Source: Coprobacillus sp. CAG:826
GTDB taxonomy: Bacteria; Bacillota_I; Bacilli_A; RFN20; CAG-826
Length of the DNA stretch: 18,757 nt
Direction of reading: 5' to 3'
Assembly (NCBI GenBank): GCA_000437235.1
Contig: FR897027.1
Location: 1-18,757, forward strand
A model generated the notes under the pieces. It did not search any database and was not told where the DNA came from. It saw only the letters and a list, made by a program, of their open reading frames with translations. Every line of letters begins with the position of its first letter. Position 1 is the stretch's first letter. A program made the position numbers and the translations under genes. This document shows positions 6,173 to 13,001 of this stretch, one piece after another.

Positions 6173-8515
6173 TTATTTTTCCTTCTCTTTCCAAAAGTTT
6201 TGCATCATTTCCTGCATTTCTACGTTATCCATTACGACTTCATAATGACTCCATTCGTTTTTAAATAAATCACGATACGTCTTTTGTAAATATCGGTCAT
6301 CAATTAATAGAATCATGCCTTTATCACTTTCACTACGAATCACTCTTCCTACCGCTTGCATTACGCGGTTCATGCCAGGATTGACATAGCTATTTAAATA
6401 ACCATCACCTGATTTTTCATCATAATATTTCTTAATTAAATCGCGTTCAAAAGAAAGAGTTGGTAACCCGACTCCAATGACAATCGCGCCAATCAAACGG
6501 TCGCCCATTAAATCAATTCCTTCACTAAAGGCACCACCTAAAACAACAAAGCCCACCGTGGAGCGTTTAGGATGACTGGAAAATTGATTTAAGAACTCTG
6601 TTTTTTCTTTTTCCTTCATGTCTTTTTTCTGTACAACAACATCAAAATCCACATCATCTAAGCGTTCTAAGACCGCTAATAAGTATTCATACGATGGGAA
6701 AAAGACAAAATAGTTTCCAATTTTATTTTCGACAAAGACTTTAATGGTTTCTACTAATTCATCTAACGTTTGATAACGATTCCTTAATTTCGTCGATAAA
6801 TTCGGTCGCACCATTAATAAAAGGTTCTCTTTAGGAAATGGTGAAGGTAAGGCTAAAAAAGCATCTTGCTCTTGTCCGCCTAACTGTGAGATATAGTAAT
6901 CACTGGGTGATAAAGTCGCGGAAAATATTACCGCTGCTCTAAAATAATGTAACCTTTTTTTTAATTGTAAAGACGGATCTAAACATAAAAGTTCCAGTGA
7001 TAAAGATAGATGATCTTTTTTAGCTATATATAAAGCAAAGGATTCATCATAAAGTTCATAAAGTTTTAAAAAGGCATTAATTGCAAAGTAAAATTCTAAA
7101 AAAGCATCATCCACAAAAGAAGAATGGTTTTTTAAAACATCTTGACCCGCTTTTAAAAAGGTGTCAAATGCCCGTAAATCCGTATCTTCCATATCGGACA
7201 AGATTTGCGTACCTACTTCATAATCGTCATTCCACTTTTTAAAGGTCTTCTGCATTCTTTTTAATGCACTTTTCATCTTTTTATGTTCTAGATGCGCTAA
7301 CGACTTTTTGCAATTTTTATACATTTCATAACTTACGGAAACTGAGTACATACTTCTACCCCGTTCTACTAAGTTATGCGCTTCATCAATTAAAGCTACG
7401 AAGGTAGACGTATCTTCATCAAAGTAGCGTTTCATATACACTAAGGGATCAAATGCGTAGTTATAATCACAAACAATGATATCGGTATAAAGCGATAAAT
7501 CTAACGATAATTCAAAAGGACAAATTTCATATTTTGAGGCAATATCAATAATACGATTCTCATCAAAAACTTCATATTTTAATAAAGATTCTTTTAAAAT
7601 TTGTTGTATCTTTTGATAATAAGCTCTAGCAAAAGGACATTCATCCGGGTTACAAGCGGCGCCTTCTTGAAAGCACACTTTATCTTTGGCGGTAATTAAA
7701 ATTACGGAACCTGAAAAGCCTTTTTCTTTTAATAATAAAGTTGCATGTAAAGCCGATTCTTTCCCACTATTTTTAGCGGTTAAATAGAAGATTTTTTCAT
7801 TCTTTTCTTCTTTAAAAGCGTGTACAAAGGGATATAAAGTAGAAATAGTTTTACCGATTCCAGTGGGAGCTTCAACAAAAAGATAACCGCCTTTCGTGGC
7901 GATAGCGTATGCATATTTTGCTAAATTTCTTTGGCCACTACGAAAATGATCAAAAGGAAAAGCGAGTTCTTTTGCTGTTTGATTTCTTTTCATCTTCTTT
8001 TCATATAAAATACGATAAAAATCTAAATATTCTAAAATTAAATGATGAATTTTTTCTTCTAACTCTTCTACCTTGTAATGAAATTCTTTTACCATTTGGG
8101 TATCGGTAACTTGGGAAATATAAGTTAACCGCACATCAATTTCTTCTAAGTCTTTTTCATGAGCGTACATCAGCGCATAACATTCCGCTTGTCCTAAGTG
8201 CCACGCTGTTTGTGAAGCCGCAAATTCATCTAAATCAATTACTGTGGATTTAATTTCATCAATAATCACGCGCGTGGGTAAAACAATAATACCATCGGCT
8301 CTACCCTCAAGTGTTACTAAAAAATCATCCACTTCAAATGTCTCTTTTAAAGGATATTCACTGATATAATGTTTTCCTTGTTTCTTTTGATAGAATGCAT
8401 GAATTCTCGTACCTTCTAACATAGATGCTTTATTATAAACCCGTGTATCAATATCGCCAGCGCGTAAAAGGAAATCCACCAATTGGTGGACCGATAATCG
8501 TAATGTTGGTTCCAT
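6173..8515 (-). CDS. XPD/DinG-type Fe-S helicase with N-terminal Cas4/RecB-like nuclease domain
   Basis: The 780-residue protein joins two DNA-processing modules. Residues about 1-170 carry RecB/Cas4-type PD-(D/E)XK motifs: EGTRIH (34-39), GRAD with Asp74, DEIK (86-89) and GQAECY (109-114). The helicase begins near residue 190. It has Walker A APTGIGKT (216-223), four Cys at 281, 288, 293 and 332 placed like the 4Fe-4S ligands of XPD and DinG, and a DEAH box (377-380). Late motifs include FSEGIDLMGD and QAVGRVIRSESDKG. Helicases of this class unwind 5' to 3'; coupling to a nuclease suggests repair of damaged or branched DNA. The cysteines that bind an Fe-S cluster in true Cas4 are not obvious in the nuclease part. 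Start: AAAGGAG seven bases before ATG. It sits between fmt and lepA with its own promoter. Confidence 0.88.
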   Translation of the reverse strand: MEPTLRLSVHQLVDFLLRAGDIDTRVYNKASMLEGTRIHAFYQKKQGKHYISEYPLKETFEVDDFLVTLEGRADGIIVLPTRVIIDEIKSTVIDLDEFAASQTAWHLGQAECYALMYAHEKDLEEIDVRLTYISQVTDTQMVKEFHYKVEELEEKIHHLILEYLDFYRILYEKKMKRNQTAKELAFPFDHFRSGQRNLAKYAYAIATKGGYLFVEAPTGIGKTISTLYPFVHAFKEEKNEKIFYLTAKNSGKESALHATLLLKEKGFSGSVILITAKDKVCFQEGAACNPDECPFARAYYQKIQQILKESLLKYEVFDENRIIDIASKYEICPFELSLDLSLYTDIIVCDYNYAFDPLVYMKRYFDEDTSTFVALIDEAHNLVERGRSMYSVSVSYEMYKNCKKSLAHLEHKKMKSALKRMQKTFKKWNDDYEVGTQILSDMEDTDLRAFDTFLKAGQDVLKNHSSFVDDAFLEFYFAINAFLKLYELYDESFALYIAKKDHLSLSLELLCLDPSLQLKKRLHYFRAAVIFSATLSPSDYYISQLGGQEQDAFLALPSPFPKENLLLMVRPNLSTKLRNRYQTLDELVETIKVFVENKIGNYFVFFPSYEYLLAVLERLDDVDFDVVVQKKDMKEKEKTEFLNQFSSHPKRSTVGFVVLGGAFSEGIDLMGDRLIGAIVIGVGLPTLSFERDLIKKYYDEKSGDGYLNSYVNPGMNRVMQAVGRVIRSESDKGMILLIDDRYLQKTYRDLFKNEWSHYEVVMDNVEMQEMMQNFWKEKEK

Positions 8516-8542
8516 TGGTGTTCTCCTTTCTTCGTTATTTTT

Positions 8543-8570
8543 ATTATACCCTTCTTTTCATAGAAAAGAA
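8543..8570 (-). promoter_or_regulatory. Helicase gene promoter with an 8-bp inverted repeat in the spacer
   Basis: TATAAT (8543-8548) precedes the helicase ribosome binding site. TTTCTT lies 17 bases upstream as a weak -35 box. The spacer and -35 region form a perfect 8-bp inverted repeat (8552-8559 with 8563-8570, 3-base gap). The same arrangement recurs before fmt. Confidence 0.5.
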
Positions 8571-8614
8571 AAGGCTAATCATTTAGGATCAATGAAATGA
8601 TTTTAGTCGCATTC

Positions 8615-8690
8615 AAAGAAAAATAAGGCCGAAGCCTTATTTTCGTAAGTGTGAGAAGGGAGGTACGTCCTATCGAGGAACACTATATAC
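8615..8690 (-). ncRNA. Candidate small RNA between two terminators
   Basis: Between the fmt terminator (8706-8732) and a second very strong terminator (8620-8643) lies a 60-base segment with no gene. On the minus strand it has promoter-like hexamers (TATAGT at 8682-8687, or CATAGT at 8689-8694 with TTGCCT 17 bases upstream). It contains a small hairpin (8669-8680) and a C-rich stretch ACCTCCCTTCTC (8653-8664) complementary to a ribosome binding site. C-rich anti-Shine-Dalgarno stretches are typical of Firmicute regulatory RNAs such as RoxS/RsaE. An RNA of about 60-70 bases is inferred; there is no homology evidence. Confidence 0.3.
8620..8643 (-). terminator. Strong terminator with UUCG tetraloop
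   Basis: A perfect 10-bp stem (8620-8629 with 8634-8643) is closed on the minus strand by the extra-stable UUCG tetraloop and ends in a T-run. It lies 140 bases after fmt, beyond a first terminator, so it probably ends a separate small transcript or is a backstop. Confidence 0.75.
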
Positions 8691-8705
8691 TATGTTAAGA
8701 AAGAA

Positions 8706-8732
8706 AAAAATAGGCAACTTTAGCCTATTTTT
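8706..8732. terminator. Bidirectional terminator downstream of fmt
   Basis: A perfect 10-bp stem (8706-8715 with 8723-8732) and a 7-base loop are flanked by A and T runs, so it can work on either strand. It is the most likely end of the fmt transcript. Confidence 0.75.
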
Positions 8733-8749
8733 CTAAAAAATCCATTTTT

Positions 8750-8774
8750 GCCCAATAATTGGGCTATTTTGCCC
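8750..8774 (-). repeat. Overlapping, mutually exclusive GC-rich hairpins after fmt
   Basis: Three four-base blocks alternate here: GCCC (8750-8753), GGGC (8761-8764) and GCCC (8771-8774). The middle block can pair with either neighbour, as a 6-bp stem at 8750-8764 or a 4-bp stem at 8761-8774. They begin six bases after the fmt stop. They could assist termination or 3' end stability. Confidence 0.5.
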
Positions 8775-8779
8775 ATTTT

Positions 8780-9712
8780 TTATTCTGCTTGTAACGTTTT
8801 TTGATGAAGCCCATTAATGAAATCTTTAGCCTTCATCTTGGGCTTTCCTTCTTTTTGAATTTCATCAAGAGCAATTCGTCCATCCTTTAATTGTAAAGTA
8901 ATGGTGTCCTTTGCTAAAACTTCAATTTTTCCAACTTCGCCTAAAGAAACATCATAGGGGTGTGCTTTTAGAATTTTCCATTTTTGTCCTTCAACTAAAA
9001 TATATCCACCGGGTTCATAACTTAAACCACGTACCCATCCAAGGAAATCATCCTTTTCTAAATTAAGAGAAAGTCTTTCTTGTTCTTTTTTTATGGTTGG
9101 ACAAAAGGTAACTTTAGTTTCATCTTGCTCTTCACCTTTTAAAATTCCATCAATATAAAGAGGTAAAGCCCGTAAAATCAATCGACTAGCCGCTTCTCCC
9201 ATTTTAACAAATAAAGAAGTCGCGTTATCTTCTTGATCAATGGTTACTTTTTCTACGTCATAAACGCGTCCTGCATCCATTTGGAATGTCATTTCCATTA
9301 AAGACATACCCGTTTCCTTTTCATGATGAATTAAGGCATATTGGATTGGAGCGGCACCACGATACTTTGGTAATAAAGAACCATGTAAGTTAATCGCGCC
9401 ATAGCGCGGAATATCTAATACACCTTGAGGGACAATTTGTCCATACGCTAAAGTGATAATGACATCGGGATTCCACTCTTTTAAAAATTCATAATCTTCC
9501 CGAATTTTTATCGGTTGTGCAACGGGAATCTTGTACGCTAAAGCGACTTCTTTTGTGGGAACAGGTAAAAGTTCTTTTTTTCTTCCCTTTGGACGATCGG
9601 GTTGAGCGATTAAACCCACGATTTGATAACCATCATGAATCAAATCTTCTAATACTTTTTTTGATATTTCAGGAGTTCCCATGAAAACAATGCGTAAATT
9701 CTTTTTATCCAT
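8780..9712 (-). CDS. fmt: Methionyl-tRNA formyltransferase
   Basis: The 310-residue protein formylates initiator Met-tRNA using 10-formyl-tetrahydrofolate. The N-terminus reads LRIVFMGTPEIS, typical of the family. The formyl-donor site is the HGSLLPKYRGAAPIQYAL segment, followed by TGMSLMEMTFQMDAGRVY. The C-terminal OB-fold domain that contacts tRNA is complete (KAHPYDV, then KMKAKDFINGL). I start at ATG 9712; a TTG at 9724 would add four residues but sits directly on the weak AAAAGAG site, which is about 13 bases from the ATG. In many bacteria fmt follows def and precedes rsmB; here it stands alone between the gpr unit and the helicase gene. It has its own -10 box and terminators. Confidence 0.95.
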   Translation of the reverse strand: MDKKNLRIVFMGTPEISKKVLEDLIHDGYQIVGLIAQPDRPKGRKKELLPVPTKEVALAYKIPVAQPIKIREDYEFLKEWNPDVIITLAYGQIVPQGVLDIPRYGAINLHGSLLPKYRGAAPIQYALIHHEKETGMSLMEMTFQMDAGRVYDVEKVTIDQEDNATSLFVKMGEAASRLILRALPLYIDGILKGEEQDETKVTFCPTIKKEQERLSLNLEKDDFLGWVRGLSYEPGGYILVEGQKWKILKAHPYDVSLGEVGKIEVLAKDTITLQLKDGRIALDEIQKEGKPKMKAKDFINGLHQKTLQAE

Positions 9713-9738
9713 ATATAAAATCAACTCTTTTCATGTTT

Positions 9739-9767
9739 ACTATACCTTACTTCTTTTCATAAAGAAA
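9739..9767 (-). promoter_or_regulatory. fmt promoter
   Basis: TATAGT (9739-9744) lies 27 bases before the chosen fmt start, with TTTCTT 17 bases upstream. The spacer contains TATGAAAAGAAG and ends in GG, as in the promoter of the helicase gene. The -35 match is weak. Confidence 0.45.
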
Positions 9768-9809
9768 GTATCCAAATAATAATTTTATAATATTTAATTT
9801 AGTTCTATT

Positions 9810-10127
9810 TTAGGAAACTAAGTTTCCAAATAATTTAGCAAAGAATTCGATAATTTTTCCAATTAAGCGCGTGACAAAGCTTCCTATCTTACCACTGACC
9901 GCACTAATGGTCCCATGATTCGTTATAATCGCTGGTTCATCTTTCTCCACATTTCCATCTTTAATGATAAGTCCTGCTTCAATATCATCTTCCATATCAT
10001 CAATTCTTTGACTAATGGATGATTGTTCTTTTTGGGAACTACTGATGGCATGAGATTGAGAAATGACGCTAGTTAAGACAATGCCTAAAGTCAAAACAAC
10101 TAATATGTTTTTTCCAAGAGACTTCAT
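9810..10127 (-). CDS. Small secreted protein with C-terminal amphipathic helix, downstream of gpr
   Basis: The 105-residue product has a clear signal peptide: MKSLGKN, a hydrophobic core (ILVVLTLGIVLTSVI), and a probable SHA cleavage site near residue 27. The mature part has an acidic middle (DDMEDDIEAG) and a C-terminal stretch GKIGSFVTRLIGKIIEFF that would form an amphipathic, slightly basic helix to the end. I do not recognise the family. The start ATG at 10127 follows GAGGTG by six bases. It lies 54 bases after gpr on the same strand without a terminator between them, so it is probably co-transcribed with a spore gene. In Bacillus this slot belongs to spoIIP, a much larger cell wall hydrolase; no SpoIIP motif is present. 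A role in spores or at a membrane is inferred from position only. Confidence 0.75.
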   Translation of the reverse strand: MKSLGKNILVVLTLGIVLTSVISQSHAISSSQKEQSSISQRIDDMEDDIEAGLIIKDGNVEKDEPAIITNHGTISAVSGKIGSFVTRLIGKIIEFFAKLFGNLVS

Positions 10128-10181
10128 AGTTTTCACCTCAACTTCTAATATATGTAAAATATAAAATAAAAAATGTCGAAA

Positions 10182-11042
10182 TTAATCTTCTAATAACTCT
10201 GGATTAAAACAAGCGTTTAGGCTGCGAGAAATGATTTTTGCTAATAATGCGATCATTTTATCGATGTCTTTAGTAGTCATAATATAATTGTTTTTATCTT
10301 TTTTTAGATCATCTCTAATTTCTTGAATAGAGACGTCTTCGATTTGCATTTTTTGTAACATATCATACAAAAAGGCTGCACTTTCCACTACAGTAGCGAC
10401 TCCAATAGATATTACGGGACAACCCACACTCTTTTTGGTAATCGGCAAACGATGGTTTTGCACTCCACTTCCGGGTTCAATTCCTGTATCGGTAATTTGT
10501 ATTACTTTATATAAGCGTTGAATAGACATTGTCGCTAAAGAATCAATCACAATTACAAATGAAAAGTTTTCCTTTTTCACTAAAGCTTGAATAATAGAGG
10601 CTGTTTCCATACCCGTTTTAGAAGTTACCCCTGGGTCGATAGCGCTAATCGGTGCTAAAGATGAAAAAATGGAATGATCTATTAAATGCTTGGTCGCATA
10701 GATTTCTTGAATGACTCTAGGTCCTAAAGCATCGCTTAAATAAGAAGCATTACCTAAACCGACAATTAAAACCTTTTTCATTTTGGAATAATGATGTTTT
10801 TTTAAAATGCGTTTCAAAGCATTTTCAAGTTTTCTACCCCAAAGCTGCACTTGGCTTTTTAATGACATATCTTGAATTTCTAAGGAGACATAGTAACCTT
10901 TTTTCTTTTGATAGGTATTATCATCTTTTAAAATCTCAATCCACGTGCTATGAATACCTTTAATCGTTTCTTCTCTTTTTTTAATGGTCTTTGATACTTC
11001 TTTATAAGCTTCATCCGCAAAATCAAAATGTACGTTTTTCAA
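10182..11042 (-). CDS. gpr: Germination protease (GPR), spore endopeptidase
   Basis: GPR degrades the small acid-soluble proteins that protect spore DNA, during germination. The 286-residue protein carries the family signatures VGLGNASYLSDALGPRV (with Asp104), DPGVTSKTGMET, VIDSLA (Asp167), DTGIEPGSGVQNHR and a C-terminal MTTKDIDKMI. The two Asp residues correspond to the catalytic pair proposed for Bacillus GPR. It is clearly shorter than the Bacillus protein (about 370 residues), mainly through loss of a loop before the C-terminal domain. The start is TTG at 11042 with GGTGAT upstream; an in-frame stop lies two codons before it, so no longer form exists. Only about seven residues precede the FDFADE segment, which matches the Bacillus TDLAVE processing region, so the propeptide is short. 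The 105-residue secreted protein gene follows. Confidence 0.92.
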   Translation of the reverse strand: MKNVHFDFADEAYKEVSKTIKKREETIKGIHSTWIEILKDDNTYQKKKGYYVSLEIQDMSLKSQVQLWGRKLENALKRILKKHHYSKMKKVLIVGLGNASYLSDALGPRVIQEIYATKHLIDHSIFSSLAPISAIDPGVTSKTGMETASIIQALVKKENFSFVIVIDSLATMSIQRLYKVIQITDTGIEPGSGVQNHRLPITKKSVGCPVISIGVATVVESAAFLYDMLQKMQIEDVSIQEIRDDLKKDKNNYIMTTKDIDKMIALLAKIISRSLNACFNPELLED

Positions 11043-11057
11043 ATTTTATCACCGTTT

Positions 11058-11087
11058 TTAGGTTTCCACCATTTTTCAAAAGCATAC
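11058..11087 (-). promoter_or_regulatory. Possible forespore (sigma F/G-like) promoter of gpr
   Basis: GTATG (11083-11087) and a downstream GGAAACCTAA (11058-11067), 15 bases apart, partly match the -35 and -10 elements recognised by forespore sigma factors in Bacillus. No good sigma A promoter is seen in front of gpr. The match is partial and the call rests mainly on what is known of gpr regulation in Bacillus. Confidence 0.3.
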
Positions 11088-11156
11088 CATCATTATTTTT
11101 TCACCCGCAAAAATTCGTTTTTTTAACAAAAAGCGCATAAAAAACCGCTAGAAGTC

Positions 11157-11185
11157 TTGCACGTAAAAAAAAGATATGGTATCAT
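11157..11185 (+). promoter_or_regulatory. rpsT promoter
   Basis: TTGCAC (11157-11162), a 17-base spacer ending in TGG, and TATCAT (11180-11185) form a strong extended -10 promoter for housekeeping sigma. It lies 30 bases before the rpsT start. Confidence 0.85.
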
Positions 11186-11215
11186 TTATAACGCATATTG
11201 AAAGAGGTGACAATC

Positions 11216-11485
11216 ATGGCAAACATTAAATCACAAGTGAAACGTAATAAGACAAACGATAAGGCACACGCTCGTAATATCGCTCTTAAATCCGCTGTTC
11301 GTTCTGCTAGCAAAAAAGTCCATTTAGCCGTTGAATCTAAAGACTTAACCGCTAGCGAAGCCGCTTTAAGAGAAGCCGTCCGCTTAATTGATAAATCCGT
11401 CAGCAAAGGTGTTCAACATAAGAAGACTGCTGCTAGACAAAAAAGCCATCTCCAATCTTTGGTCAATGGTTTAAAGACAAAGTAA
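11216..11485 (+). CDS. rpsT: 30S ribosomal protein S20
   Basis: The 89-residue product starts MANIKSQVKRNKTNDKA and is rich in Lys, Arg and Ala with a helical, basic pattern throughout, typical of S20. This protein binds 16S rRNA early in small subunit assembly. I use ATG 11216 because AGAGGTG lies just upstream and the protein then begins as in other species; a TTG at 11198 lies upstream of that site. It is the only complete plus-strand housekeeping gene here and is a monocistron with its own promoter and terminator. In Bacillus rpsT sits between holA and gpr and is likewise transcribed opposite to its neighbours. Confidence 0.97.
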   Translation: MANIKSQVKRNKTNDKAHARNIALKSAVRSASKKVHLAVESKDLTASEAALREAVRLIDKSVSKGVQHKKTAARQKSHLQSLVNGLKTK

Positions 11486-11514
11486 AAAAAGAAGGATCAT
11501 CCTTCTTTTTTTTT
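11486..11514. terminator. Bidirectional terminator between rpsT and the glycosyltransferase gene
   Basis: A palindromic stem (GAAGGA with TCCTTC, 11491-11505) is flanked by seven A and nine T. It follows the rpsT stop directly and can also end the convergent glycosyltransferase transcript, whose stop is at 11534. Confidence 0.85.
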
Positions 11515-11533
11515 GCATTTCATTCAATAAATC

Positions 11534-12868
11534 CTAACTAACTTTTTCTAGATCTTTTTCCTCATTTTCGTCTTTTTTTTCTATGGTTTCTTGAGGAACA
11601 ATTCGTTTTTCAAACTCTTCAATCTTTGTGGTATCAGTATGAACAATCGGTTTCCACACTGGTTTTGCAAAACAACTTGCAATTAAAAGAGGAATGTTAA
11701 TTAAATCAAACCAAGGCCAACAGAATAAATATAGTATTTTTTTATTGGTTGAACAATGAATATGTTTTCTTTCTCTTATCATCACTAGTAAACCTTCAAG
11801 GAACATAGATATATAAGAGGTAAGTAAAGAGTAACCAAATCCTTTTAGCCAAATTAACCATGGCAAAGGCTCATGGTGAACAATCGTAATAATAGTACTA
11901 GTTATTGGATAAACACTTCCAATAATTAAAATGAATAGTGGAAATGGTGTCATGCTCATTAAAATATCATACATGGACCAACGCGCTTTTCCCTTTTTTA
12001 AAGTAAACATACTTTTAATCATTTCCCCTACATGGGAAAAATAGTTTCCTAAGCGTCCTCTTGTCCAACGTATTCTTTGACGAAAGGCAACTCTAAATGA
12101 AGTTGGTTGTTCATCATAAAATTGTGCATTTTCACAAAATTCAACTTTCACGCCATGCGTTACGGAATGAATCGTTAGTTCATCATCTTCAGTCAAAGAA
12201 TGCCATTTCCAGCCATCTTTTAATAAATGAGAGGCAACACAATATCCCGTGCCAGCAATGTTAGTGGTCGTATCAAAGAAGCGTCTTGCTCTACCATTAC
12301 TCATAATTGCCCGGCAAAAATGGATGCCATAAGCGGCAGATACCGCGTTTGTTTTAAAGTTCTTAGTGTTACGATAACCAATGACTATCTCCGCTCCTGC
12401 ACAAATTGCATTGTTAATATTCCTTACATAATCTTTATCTACAACATTGTCCGCATCAAAAATAATAAATCCATCGAAATATAAAATACCAAAATCCCTT
12501 TCTATATTATGGAATAAATATTCTAATGCCCATCCTTTTCGGGCTCTTGTTTTATCAAATCTTTCATAGACAACACAGTCTAAATCCCGACACACTTTGG
12601 CTGTGTTATCATCACAGTTATCAGCGACCACAAAGATAGTTATTAATTCTTTCTCGTAATTTTGCGCTTTCAAACTTGCTATTAAATTACCTATAACTTT
12701 TTCTTCATTCCGCGCTGAAATAATAATAGCATATCTTTTATGTTGTGTTGCTTCAGGATATTTTTTATTTTTAGTAAAAACACCAATTAAAATATATATA
12801 AAACGATAGGCAACAAGAGCGGAAAAAACAAAGGTAATAATTTTCGTAATTAAATTTAAAACTTCCAT
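11534..12868 (-). CDS. Membrane-bound family 2 glycosyltransferase
   Basis: The 444-residue protein has an N-terminal membrane helix (about residues 5-32) and a GT-A domain. Within it are SARNEEKVIGNLI, a metal-binding DAD (138-140), TEDDE (226-230, catalytic Asp) and QRIRW (264-268). The QxxRW motif is characteristic of processive family 2 enzymes such as cellulose, hyaluronan and poly-N-acetylglucosamine synthases. Two or more C-terminal membrane segments follow (about residues 310-410), then a charged tail. It probably makes a cell surface polysaccharide or glycolipid; the sugar cannot be told. The gene is inserted between holA and rpsT and has its own promoter. The GAGGAG ribosome binding site is unusually far from the ATG (15 bases), and the gap is largely an AT repeat. 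Confidence 0.85.
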   Translation of the reverse strand: MEVLNLITKIITFVFSALVAYRFIYILIGVFTKNKKYPEATQHKRYAIIISARNEEKVIGNLIASLKAQNYEKELITIFVVADNCDDNTAKVCRDLDCVVYERFDKTRARKGWALEYLFHNIERDFGILYFDGFIIFDADNVVDKDYVRNINNAICAGAEIVIGYRNTKNFKTNAVSAAYGIHFCRAIMSNGRARRFFDTTTNIAGTGYCVASHLLKDGWKWHSLTEDDELTIHSVTHGVKVEFCENAQFYDEQPTSFRVAFRQRIRWTRGRLGNYFSHVGEMIKSMFTLKKGKARWSMYDILMSMTPFPLFILIIGSVYPITSTIITIVHHEPLPWLIWLKGFGYSLLTSYISMFLEGLLVMIRERKHIHCSTNKKILYLFCWPWFDLINIPLLIASCFAKPVWKPIVHTDTTKIEEFEKRIVPQETIEKKDENEEKDLEKVS

Positions 12869-12878
12869 ATATATATAT
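12867..12878 (-). repeat. (AT)6 repeat between ribosome binding site and glycosyltransferase start
   Basis: Six AT units lie between GAGGAG (12884-12889) and the ATG, and include the start codon's first bases. The 15-base gap is longer than the usual 6-9. Loss of three or four units by slippage would bring the spacing to the optimum. Confidence 0.6.
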
Positions 12879-12894
12879 CTTTACTCCTCAATGT

Positions 12895-12923
12895 ATGCTA
12901 CCACTATGGTAAACATATTACAA
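12895..12923 (-). promoter_or_regulatory. Glycosyltransferase promoter
   Basis: TTGTAA (12918-12923) and TAGCAT (12895-12900) are 17 bases apart. A small dyad TACCA-TGGTA (12899-12911) overlaps the -10 box and could be an operator. Confidence 0.4.
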
Positions 12924-13001
12924 GAAAAAAACTTTTAGCGCTATTTTAAAATAGGTTATTGATAGAAAAATCAACTTCTAATTCGATTTTTAAATAAAAA
13001 G

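Noticed and set aside
9813..9827. A 6-bp palindrome next to the stop codon of the secreted protein gene.
   Set aside because: No T-run follows, so it is not an intrinsic terminator.
11182..11406. Minus-strand frame opposite rpsT.
   Set aside because: It is the antisense shadow of rpsT, which has a clear promoter, ribosome binding site, terminator and recognisable product.
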